Shown here in pieces: positions 10,592 to 21,300 of a stretch of 64,000 bases of DNA (positions are counted from its first letter, which is position 1; every line of letters starts with the position of its first letter). The position numbers were made by a program, and so were the translations under genes. This DNA comes from Gonium pectorale. Its lineage: Eukaryota; Chlorophyta; Chlorophyceae; Chlamydomonadales; Volvocaceae. A model generated the notes under the pieces. It was not told the origin of the DNA and made no database searches. It worked only from the letters and a program-made list of their open reading frames with translations. The stretch spans positions 465,891-529,890 of the forward strand of contig LSYV01000002.1 of assembly GCA_001584585.1 (NCBI GenBank), read 5' to 3'.

Positions 10592-13500
10592 GGAGGACGA
10601 CGATGNNNNNNNNNNNNNNNNNNNNNNNNNNNNNNNNNNNNNNNNNNNNNNNNNNNNNNNNNNNNNNNNNNNNNNNNNNNNNNNNNNNNNNNNNNNNNNN
10701 NNNNNNNNNNNNNNNNNNNNNNNNNNNNNNNNNNNNNNNNNNNNNNNNNNNNNNNNNNNNNNNNNNNNNNNNNNNNNNNNNNNNNNNNNNNNNNNNNNNN
10801 NNNNNNNNNNNNNNNNNNNNNNNNNNNNNNNNNNNNNNNNNNNNNNNNNNNNNNNNNNNNNNNNNNNNNNNNNNNNNNNNNNNNNNNNNNNNNNNNNNNN
10901 NNNNNNNNNNNNNNNNNNNNNNNNNNNNNNNNNNNNNNNNNNNNNNNNNNNNNNNNNNNNNNNNNNNNNNNNNNNNNNNNNNNNNNNNNNNNNNNNNNNN
11001 NNNNNNNNNNNNNNNNNNNNNNNNNNNNNNNNNNNNNNNNNNNNNNNNNNNNNNNNNNNNNNNNNNNNNNNNNNNNNNNNNNNNNNNNNNNNNNNNNNNN
11101 NNNNNNNNNNNNNNNNNNNNNNNNNNNNNNNNNNNNNNNNNNNNNNNNNNNNNNNNNNNNNNNNNNNNNNNNNNNNNNNNNNNNNNNNNNNNNNNNNNNN
11201 NNNNNNNNNNNNNNNNNNNNNNNNNNGAAGAGGAGGAGGACGACGATGAGGGAGGCGACTGCCCCATCTTCCCCGGCCTGCTGCGATACGTGGGGCTACA
11301 GGTACAGCGGGGGGGGCGCTTTGGGAGGTGGGGCTGGGCGTGCGTCGGGAGGGAAGCTCCGCTAGCGAGAGGGCTGCAATGTGCGGGTGAGCCAGGCAGT
11401 CGGGGCAGAGCGGGGCAAGGGGCAGTGGTTCAAGGGGCAGGCAGGGCGGCAAGGCTACCGCGAAGGGTGATCGGGACGCAAGCGACATCCTGGGAAGGTC
11501 GGATGGAGCGGGACGGCGGCGAGTAGTAACGCGGCGGGCGTGTGCAAGGGTGCCGGCTGACGCTGCTGCTAGCGCAATGCAAGGGCGAGCGCGGGCGCGC
11601 GTCGATGCTGTGGTAGTCCAGGATCACGTCCCGGCACCTACCTGCAGTCTGAACGCGCGCGCCGACCTGGACCCCTTCCCCAGGCCGCCGGCAGCATCCA
11701 GGCGGCTCGCGACCTAGCCAGCGGGGCCTGCGACGTGGCGGTGCACTGGGGCGGCGGCATGCACCACGGCATGCCGTACCGCGCGTTCGGCTTCTGCTAC
11801 GTCAACGACCTGGTGCTCGCCGTCCTGGAGCTCATGGCGGTGTGCGGCCGCGTGCTGTACATCGGTGCGTGAGCCGGACTCTGCGTACCGTGCGTCTCCG
11901 TGAGCCGTGCACCGGTGCAGGGTGTGACTCTTGAGTGGGTGAGAGGCCACCAGCCTGTCACGCCCACTCGGAAAGCGGTGGGGCCCTGACCCCTCGGCAC
12001 GCTTCGGCCCTCCGGGCTGCCGGCCCCAAGGAATGTTCCCTGACCGTCCACCATCTCCTCCGCTCCATTTCCTATCCCTTCATGCCCACGCTCACACTTC
12101 CTGCTGCCTCGTGGCGCTTCTGCGCCCGCGCCCAAACATCCAACCCCCAGACATCGATGTGCACCACGGAGACGGAGTGGAGACGGCCTTCAAGAAGAGC
12201 GAGAAGGTCGGTTATTAAGTTTTGGCTAACGCTGGCATGGGGCCTGCACTATGAAGTGCACAACCGACGGGAAGCGTGCTGCGCCTTGGGGTTGTTGGGT
12301 TATGTAAGACTTGGAATGGGCCAGTAGCTTGATGTATTTAAGGCACACCAGGGTCGCGCGGAGTGGCACCGTTAAGTGCTGTTTAGAAGGCTGGCTACTG
12401 TTGTATGGCCGTCTGCGTGTTGTGCTAGTATCTCTTGCAAGTTGCTGTCCGCCCTGCTCGCCGCCACCTTTCAAGCGCACCCTCACTAACCTGCGTCTCA
12501 CGTCGCAGGTTCTGTCCATCTCGCTCCACAAGTGGGACGACGGCCGCATGCAGGTGCGGCTCCGCTGCAAGGCGGGATTACGGAAAAGCCACACCAAGCT
12601 TGTGTAGCCCCTAGCGTTGGGCCGCAGACCCTTCCGTATACCCACTTCCATCAGTTCCATCCGCTGCTGCCTGCTACTGAGAGCATGCTTTACCATCCGC
12701 ACCCAGCTGTAATGCACCTGCACCCTACACATCGCCAGGCCTCCATCGACACGCTCAACCACGGCAAGCCGCAGCGGCCCGTGTTCTTCCCGGGTACCGG
12801 AAAGAAAAACGACCTGGGCGAGGGGCAGGGCAAGTGAGTGCATTGGCGCATGGGGGGGGGGAGCTGGGATGCAGAGGCGGATGGGGGGTAGGGTGAGCAG
12901 GTCCGTAGCGGCGGGTAAATAGCCTGGGGCAGGGTGTAAGGTGGGCGAGTGGGGCAGCCGAGGAGGTTGGATTACGAGTGGGGCTGGGTTGGAACGGCCT
13001 CACTAGGTGGCGCCGGCCTCGGTTGGAATGTGAATCGCTCGTCCAGGAATTCTCAGCGTGTCCAACTACTTTCCGTACTTACTCGTGCGGCCGCGTGACC
13101 GCCTACGGCGCAGGTACTTCACGGTCAACGTACCGCTGCAGGATGACATTACGGACGAATCGTACTTCCACGTGTACAAGGCCGTCGTGCAGACGGCCTT
13201 TGACCGCTTCAAGCCGCAGGTGCGCACCCGCCTCGGGCGGGGTGCTGATCGCGCGACACATCAGCTGCATCGCATCCCCCCCGATCGTTTGGCCTACATG
13301 GGACGCAAGTTGCAATGCACTTACCAGATAACCTTCGTTTGTAGCGCGCTCCGCTTGCCACCCGTCGTCACGCTTAACCCTGTCGGGCGGAGTAAATCTC
13401 TTGTCCCCCCGTCCCTCGCCTACCAGGCCGTGGTACTGCAGTGCGGCTGCGACAGCGTGGCGGGAGACAAGCTGGGCCGCTTCAACCTGTCCATCCGGGG

Positions 13501-16308
13501 GCACGCACGGTGGGCAGAGGACGGGGCTCGGGACAAAATGGCGCGCACGGGTTGACACACTTACATCGTTATGGCAGCATGAGAATTATGAAGAGTGCCT
13601 TGTAGCGCTTCGGCTTGTAGATAAACGATGGCAAGGGCCATCATTGGGTCGTGTGCCGTGACGTGACGTGCCGGGTTGGGAGCCCGCTGGCTGGCCGTTA
13701 AGGTAGTGCACATTCATGTGCTGTTTTCCTTCCTTCTGCCCTAGGTGCGTGGAGCTGGTCCGCGACCTGTGCCGCAGCGGGGGCAACCCCAACGGCCCCG
13801 CCAACCCCAACGCCAAGTGGAAGGTACCGCTGCTGGTGACGGGCGGTGGAGGCTACACGCCGCCGCTGGTCGCACGGTGGGCCGGGTGAAGCCACATGAA
13901 CCGGGTTGCGGATGGTCATAGGAGAGGAGCCCGTCATGCAGTACTACTATTGTATAGCAGTACTGTACGACTGTACTTGCTGTGTTCAGCGTGGGTGTGG
14001 CCTGCTCAACCCGGTTGATAACCGGTCTGATGTAGGACGTCAGAACGTCGTCGTGACCTGTTTGACTGGATGCCCCGGCCCCCCAGCCTCTGTCCGCCTA
14101 GCTTGTGCGGTGTTCGTGCTTACCTATCGTATTGCTTGCCCACCGCCGACCGTAGCTGCTGGACGCTGGAGACGGCTGTGCTGCTGGGCAAGGAGCTGGG
14201 CGAGGAGATGCCCCCGGCGGTGGCCGCATCGCCCGACCTGGCGGACCTGGGGCCATCGTACTTCAAGTCAGTGGACCTCGCGTGCCTCCGTACCGCACGG
14301 CGGTCGCCCGTGGTCACGGGCTGTACTACTCACCGTTTATGGGAGCACATTTTCGGCCCGGTCTGGCCCGGACGTGCTTGTGTGTTCTATATGATCTAGA
14401 AGATGTGTATGCGCTCGCCTCCCCCGTGTCCGTTACGGCCCGCCAAGCTGTTCCCAGCGCACATGACTGCGCTGCCCTCGCTGATCTTGCCCGCCCTCGT
14501 GCCCGCCCCCAGGGAGCCCGGCCTGTCACGGCCGCCCCGCGGCCCCTTCCACATGTGCCTGGACACCATCCTGCTGCCCGGGCTCCGTAAGTGACCAGGA
14601 AGTCTTTTACGGGGAGGTACTGCGGGAGCTAGAGAGTAGGGGAATTGATTTGAAGCGCCTGAAATGGCCCAAGGCGGTAACAACTGCGGTAACAACACGA
14701 AGGAAGTGCAGCGAAGGCGCGCGGGGGGGGGGCCAGCTGCAACGTGGCTCAGGGATGCGCGTGTAGCCCCAGGCTGCAGCCGCGCGGCGCATGCGTCTGC
14801 AACGTGCTTCTGCAAACGTCTTTTACGTAACTGGCACGGGGCGTTCCCTTGCTTGCCGCTCAGTCCCACGTCCATTACTCTCCTCCCCAACCCCTGCCCC
14901 TCACGCTTCGCAGACAAGCAGATGGACTCGGACTACAGCCTTTCGCGGTTGGGAGGTGCGTGGGTGGACCTGGACCTGGGGGGCTGGTCATCCCAGCGAG
15001 GGAGAGACGGCCAGGAAGATACGATAGAGGGGGGTGTTGGATTTTGACGGGCGAGTCGCCACCTGTTCCATCTTAGTCCGCAAAGTCGTCATGCGGCCCG
15101 TGACGGGCCTATTGCTTGTGCGTTACCTTGGTGTGCACGTCTTGCACTTTTCACGCGTGTAATACGGTTTAGCGCTGTGTCGTGGAGGATGGAGCCCTGA
15201 TGCTCCTGTAGTCGTTCAGCTTCGCACCATTGCAAGCAATCCGCGGCATTGTAGAATTTAACTTTAGGTCCTTGCGCTTTTTCACCCCTGGAACGCCGCA
15301 GCCTACCTGACCTCCAACATGCAGCGGATCAACATCAAGGAGCCGGGCGCCCAGGCCGCCGCCGGCGACGCAGCGGGAAAGGATGGCGACGCCAAGGACG
15401 CCGCCAAGGACGGGAAGGAGGGGGGCAAGGAGGCTGCTGCCGATGCCAAGCCCCCGCCCAAGTCCCGCTCCCGCAAGTCGAACGCGGGCCCCGGCGTGCA
15501 CGACCCGCTCAAGCACCTGACGGCGCCCGTCGGCTACCCGGACGCGGAGGAGTACATACAGGTGGGCGGTTGAGGGTTGTCACGGTTGGGAGAAAGTTGG
15601 AGGCAGATGGAGGATAGGAGTTTGTCAAGTGCCGACTTTGCTATGCTCATTGACGTCCTGCCTGTGCCGGTCCGTCATCTGCGCTGAAGGCATGCGGATG
15701 CCTGCGGCAGCTCCTTAGAACAGTTGATGACAGCGCTTGGACAGTTAGCACACTCAAGACAAGCGTGGCTTTCTTTTGAAGAATACATAACTGCTCTGAA
15801 TCGTGGTGCCCGTGCGGCATGTGTACAAGTCAGTTCGTCCTTATGCCCCGCTGTGTTACAGCGGCCTTGAAGAGATTTCATGCGACTACCGGTATCTGCT
15901 CCTTGGACACGCATGTTCTCCGCCACTTGAATGCTGTATTGCTTATGGAGACTGAAGTGGCCTTATTTGCCGTGGGTTCCTCGCCGCCCTCAGGACCAGA
16001 AGGAACGCGTGGCTGCGGGCGCGCCCTGGGCCGCCAAGATGCCGCCACCACCGGTGCCCAAGGGCCGTAAGTCGGGTGCCGGGGCGGGCGGCAGCGGCGG
16101 TAAGAAGGAGGAGAAGGCGGCCGGTGACGCCACCAAGCCGGCAGCGGGCGGCAAGAAGGAGGCGGACAAGGGCAGTAAGAAGGAGAAGGAGGCTGCAGCG
16201 GCTGCGGCGGCGGCAGAGCCCGCAGCGGCGGCGCCGCACGTACCGGGCCTGCCGACCATCATGCCGTACAAACCGAAGACTGAGGCGGCGGCACCAGCGT
16301 CGCAGTAA
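9177..16308 (+). CDS. Class I (RPD3-type) histone deacetylase with large low-complexity insertion
   Basis: Zinc-dependent deacetylase of histone lysines, expected in nuclear co-repressor complexes. Exons: 9177-11301 (with N gap), 11684-11864, 12151-12206, 12509-12553, 12739-12833, 13114-13219, 13427-13509, 13745-13876, 14156-14266, 14513-14586, 14914-14955, 15302-15561, 15994-16308. Phases agree throughout; with the gap collapsed the product is 993 aa. Catalytic parts are present: GGGMHHGMP, FGFCYVNDLVLAVLEL, YIDIDVHHGDGVETAF, FFPGTGKKNDLGEGQGKYF, LQCGCDSVAGDKLG, TGGGGYTPPLVARCW. The catalytic domain is split after about residue 175 by roughly 300 residues rich in Glu, Ala and Gln with basic KKRK and KKKSRRRR clusters (nuclear-localisation-like) before GGDCPIFPGLL. 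Two smaller insertions precede FFPGTG and TGGGGY. The tail is Lys/Ala-rich, like linker-histone or acidic/basic tethers. Confidence 0.9.
10584..10605 (+). repeat. Left copy of 22-base sequence flanking the N gap
   Basis: This stretch (GAAGAG...GACGATG, Glu-Glu-Glu-Glu-Asp-Asp-Asp codons) is identical to 11227-11248 on the other side of the gap. Both copies are read in the same codon register. Confidence 0.95.
10606..11226. other. Assembly gap (621 Ns)
   Basis: A run of N inside HDAC exon 1. The 22 bases on each side are the same, which is what overlapping contig ends look like. The gap may therefore hold no missing sequence, or hide a longer acidic repeat. Confidence 0.95.
11227..11248 (+). 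repeat. Right copy of 22-base sequence flanking the N gap
   Basis: Identical to 10584-10605. Removing one copy plus the Ns joins the two sides in frame and makes exon 1 exactly 494 codons. Confidence 0.95.
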
Positions 16309-17260
16309 ATCGTACGCTTTTGTTGCAATGGGACTGTGTATGGTGTGTTTGTATGGGACAGATGCACAGTTGCGTAAGAAGTGGGGGATAAGGAGGGGGG
16401 CGACAAGCCTCACGGATGTTGGGGCTGGTTGGCTTGCAGGTTCGAAGCCTTTATCTGACGATGTTCGCGGACTTGGTTGGAGGGTGACTTGGGGTGAGTT
16501 CAATCGTTTTGCGGCTCTTGCATGTCGCCTTGACTGCGGGTAGCACCGGCTTGGTTCCCCCCGTGGCCGGAAGACAAGGCGGTGAGGGTCACGCCAGGGG
16601 TGCACGTGTTTGTAGGAGGCCCCTGGTGTCTGTCTCATGCGGGCAATGCGATTTGTGTATAATGCTTTACGCCTAGGGCCGAACCGAGGGCCGGGCTGAG
16701 GGCGGATGATGTAGGACGGCTGTACTCGCCACCTGGAGTACCGCACTCAGCAAACGGGTGGGGACGGTATTTGCGGATTCGAGAATCACTCGCTGAACCG
16801 TCGCTAGGGCAGTCCTCCTGACCGATGGTAGCAATTGACAATACGAACAGATGAAACTCGTTTGATGCTGTTGGCCTTCTGACGGTGCAGGCCCGGCGAC
16901 CACAGTGAGAATGCTGGTATGGAAAGGAGAGCTATTGGGTAGTCTTCTCCCAGCTGCCCACAAACTGCACCAAGAGCACCGTCAGGGGCTCCACAGCTGA
17001 TTGACAGCAGGAGCTGCGCGGGCAGGCAGCCAAATGCAATCAAGTCGTGCTGGTTGTCCTTTAAAGTGCAAGTGGGTAGTATCCTTACCACGCCCTTCGC
17101 AGCACAGTCGTGAGGGGGGTGCATGGCTTCATGGCCACGGAAAAGGCCCGCGGGTCGGGCGGTAGTGAGCCGTCCCTTAGAAACCTTCTGAGATGCGTGA
17201 GCGAGTTTGCATTTCGTGCCGATAGCACTGTGTGCTGGCACTGGAGCTGCGCAACGTGAC

Positions 17261-17265
17261 TGTAA
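17261..17265 (+). promoter_or_regulatory. Candidate TGTAA polyadenylation signal of the HDAC gene
   Basis: First TGTAA on the plus strand after the HDAC stop at 16308, giving a 3' UTR of about 950 bases. It is followed by a short A run (TGTAAAAAGAG). Confidence 0.45.
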
Positions 17266-18255
17266 AAAGAGAAACCTGCACAGAAAGAGTCAACACCCAA
17301 GCAAATGTCCAGTGCTCACCCGCGGTGAACTAGTAAGGTTGTGGCACGTGGCACTCAGGGATACGACCGAGAAGTGACGCGCTCTTGGTTCCTACACTAC
17401 CGATGTGCTTGCGGGACTCTGCGACCGGGAGGTGCTTGAGGTGCTTGCCTTGCGGCGGAAGGGACAGCCACCTTCCTGCCCTGGCCGCTGCACGCCTGGC
17501 CTGTAAAGCCGGCGCTGCAGCCTCAGGCCTGCAGGTCTGTGGGCTGCTGCTGTGCGGGCCCAGAAGTTCTGCTGGGGCACGGGCCACCGGCGCCCCACTA
17601 ATGGCTCACCTGCACCGACAAGCCGTCTCACGCGGTCATCTTGCCACCATCCTAGGTTTTGCCCCGCCTCTTCTCCTATGTCCCCCTAGTGTTCCAGCGC
17701 CGAATCATGGTACTGACTGTTGACACTTGGGGCAGTGCGCTGCCGCTCCTTGGGCAACGCGATTACCATTGTGGCGGTTGGAACCCCCACAGCTCCCAGC
17801 CCTCCGACGTATGCAACTCTAGGTGGGGTTTTTCGGCCTACGCCGTGGAACAGCGGTCAGTAGCGAAAACCCTGGAATCGCTGCCAAGTTTAGAGTATCT
17901 GATGGTTGCCCTGACCTCTGCCAGTCCATGTGCCGCCTGTTTGTTCTGCTTACAGCCAATGCAATGGTGAGACAGGGATACGGCACACATCATACTCGTC
18001 CATACAGCCCCGTGCGGCACCAACGGGGCGCATCTCACGGCGCAACCGTTTAGCGCACATGCCAATAATTGTTGAGTGACTGTAATTTCCACATTCCAGG
18101 CTTCAGCGTTGCCAGCCATGAACCCTGCACAACCAACCACTGTCAGAATGCTTTATTTGTGGATGCGCCGATTGCGCCTGTCCTGCTTGCCCATACAATC
18201 CCAATCCACCTTCCGATGGTCGGCGCCTAGACATAGGGGGACCCCACAGGTGGCT
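17266..18255. other. Intergenic region between convergent HDAC and coiled-coil genes
   Basis: About 990 bases in which I recognise no conserved protein, RNA gene or repeat. Short open frames exist on both strands but none has family features or clean splice partners. Confidence 0.5.
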
Positions 18256-18260
18256 TTACA
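18256..18260 (-). promoter_or_regulatory. TGTAA polyadenylation signal of the giant coiled-coil gene (minus)
   Basis: Plus-strand TTACA lies 67 bases beyond the stop codon at 18328-18330, a normal spacing for a short 3' UTR. Confidence 0.55.
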
Positions 18261-18327
18261 AAAGCACCGCAAGGCTGCCAAGTTGCTCAGTCAGCGCCCA
18301 GTATCCTAAGGGCTCATGCAGCTGGTA

Positions 18328-21300
18328 TCAGGCCACTCCCATGGGCGCTGACCGATCCCGCGTCTGCAGGTCCTTGGCCAGTTGCAGCACCTGCTGTAGC
18401 CGCGCCTCCAGCCGCCGGCGCTCGGGATTCACCGGCGCTGCCTCCTGCGCGCTCGCGGATGCTGCGGCGCCCGACGCAAAGCGCACATCGGCGCGCGGCT
18501 GTCGCTGCACCTCCTGGTGCTGCTGCCTGCGCGCCTGCCGTTGCTGGCTCACTGTCACCGGATAGGAGGGTGAGCCCTCACGAGGCGAATGCGATTGCGC
18601 CTGCCGTTGCCGCAGCTGGTAGTTGAGCCGTGGCTGCAGCACCCCACCATCACTGGCTGACGAGCGGACTGCGGCTGCGGCCTCGGACATCCTGCCGGGC
18701 TGGCGCGAGGCACCACCCTCGGAGCTGGCGACATGTCTCCGGTTTGCAGCCGCGGGGAGCGCCGCGCCGCCGTAGCTGCTCCCCTTGGCCTGGGTGGACA
18801 GGCGACCTTTCTCGTGCTCTTTTTGGTAGCCCACGGCCGCGCCCTGCAACGCCAGCCGCGAGGGCCCTGCCTCGGCAACTTTCGCAACACCGGGCGGGGC
18901 CCTCAGGACCTCAGCGTCGTGTCCCAGAGCCGAAGCAGACTGCTGGTTTCCACCGGCTGCGCTGCCGCCGCTGCTATCCCGGCTATCAGCAGGCGGCATC
19001 TGGTCCTCTGGCTTAGCCGTAACGGTGTGGCACTGAGGGTGCGGTTCGGCTTGCGGAAGTCCAGGCTGGGCAACAAGGCGCGCGAGGCCAGCCAGGTGCT
19101 CATCAATGCAGCACCACAGGCGCTCGAAGCCGCATTGGAGCTCCCCGGCTGCGCACATAAGAAGGGAAGGAAGGGAGGGTTCAGCCCTCAAGCCCTGACT
19201 ATTAGGCTATGATGTGAGAACAAATCAGAATTGGTACACAACAGAGGTGACGCGTCAGTTTCTGGTGTTTGGAATACCAAGCTGACAGGATAGCGGCTTG
19301 CCTGCATCCAAGCCGAGCGTGCGGATTTGCCAAGCCCACCGCAGAGGTACAACCAACCTGGCAGCTGCGCCCCTGAAGCCACAGCCTGCAGCACGCGGGC
19401 GAACTTGCGCGCACGTGAGTGGAGCTGCTGCTGGGTCAGCTTGAGGGCCTGCTGGACCTTTGGGCTTCCGGGTGAGGAAGCCTCCCCCACGGACCCCGCG
19501 CCTGCCGCCGCCGCTGCTTCAGCTCGCCTATCATTGCAGCTCCCGTGACTCCAGCATCCACTCCCACTGCTTCTTTTGTCGCCGTTTCTGCTCTCAATCT
19601 GGCCCGCCTTGGACATACCAGCAGCGGTGTGCCCCGCAGCCTGGCTGCGAGCGTTGCTCGCCTGCTCGCCTGGCTCGCAGCGCTTCGCAGCTGCAGCCTC
19701 CAGACGGGTAAGAAGAGGCGCGAGGGACACGGCGAGGGATTCGGCGCGGCCGCAGAGCTCCGTGAGGCAGCCGAAGACCACCTTGACGTGATGTAATGCC
19801 TGCAAGACCGGGACAGAGGGCACAATAGGGGCGGAAGCGCCTTTCATGCCACATCAGTGCACTGTTGCATCCGTCTTCGGCATTGTGTGTTATGTAATGC
19901 TGCTTCAATGACAGGACGACCCCGCCTTCGGAGGCCCTGTATAGAAAGGCTCAGGAGTCAAAACGCATAAAATGCAAGGCGCATCCCCACCTTGAGGCCT
20001 ACGCTACCTCCTCCCTCCGCGCCGGCTGCCGCTGATGTCAGACCGGCCAGCGCCGAGTCCAGCGAGTCCCGCGCCTGCAGGGCAGCCTTTGCGATGCGCA
20101 GCGCGGCTGTGCAATCGGTCAACAGGCCGCGCGCCGCCTCCACGTCGGCAAGCAGCGACACGCGGGTGGAACGAAGCCTCGCGCAGTCGGAGTCCAGGGT
20201 GCTGAATAACTCGCCAGCGGAGGAGCGGCACTGTGTAATCACGTCCTGCGAATACACACAAAGGGTTGGGGCAAGGAATACCCCTGAACACAAGCATGAA
20301 TTGCTCACTACTTGGATGCTGCAAAACACGCATGCCCTCATACAAAGTCATGACCATGGCAGATTACAGGTGTAAGTGGCCCTACCTGCAATTGTCGAAC
20401 TCCCTCCTCCGCCTGCCGCTGAAGCGCCGCGCAGTCCGCCTCCAGCTGCTGCTCCTGCGCCCGAAGATCCGCAACACGCTCCGTGCGTGCAGCCGCTAGC
20501 GCCTCAGCTTCCGCCGCCCGGCAGCGCAGCGCCGTGACCTCAGCTTGAAGTGCCAACTGCTTCCTCTGCAGTCCCGCAAGATGAGCCGTCGCGGCGGAGA
20601 CCCGTGCTGTTTGCTCGTGATCGGCCACCAAGTCTGTTTGGCAAGCGACAGTGACATGGGGCGGGCGTGCCCTTGGTGGGAGAAAAGCCGCAGCGCTGCC
20701 ACCTGCCGATGATGGGGCGCTCTGCATGGCGATGCGGCCGGCCTGGCTCCCGACTTGATTAGGCCGCCGTGGCGGCGGCGGTGCCGCAGCTACCGTACCA
20801 TCACGTGGAGACTGCGCTGGCTCGAGTTCCCTGACTTGGTAAGCACCCAGCCGGCGACGCAGCGCCGTTAGCACGTTCCCGTCAAGGTGGCCTTCCAGTC
20901 CCTGCAAGTCGACTTCGGCCCCGTCCTCATCTTTATCCGCATCCTCATCCACGACTCCGTCGTTGTCGCGAATGGCGTCCAGGAGGCTATCCTCACTGGA
21001 GGCCCGCGACAGTGTCGCCCGATGCAAGCTGCTGCATTCTGCGCTGCTGCTCTTGGTAGTGTTCCCTCCAGCAGCCTCGTCGCTGGCGGCGCCGCCACCT
21101 GAAGGCCCGGGACGCAGGAGGAGCTCCAGCACTCTCTGGACAGCACACTGGAGCGCGTTGGGGTCCAAGCCGACTGCAGATGTCCGCCGGTCATGGCCCA
21201 CAGCATCGTCCTGGTCGTCCTGACCGGCGTCCGGTTGCGAGGCGCCATCATGAGGCGCATCACCACCGCCAGCACGACGATCATGTCCTGGGGAGTTCCG

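Noticed and set aside
10584..10605. The two 22-base flanks as a transposon target-site duplication
   Set aside because: They are simple Glu/Asp codon repeats flanking Ns; contig overlap explains them more simply.
9483..11267. Long minus-strand Leu/Ser-rich frames opposite the HDAC gene
   Set aside because: They run through the N gap and mirror the Glu/Gln-rich insertion; no family features.
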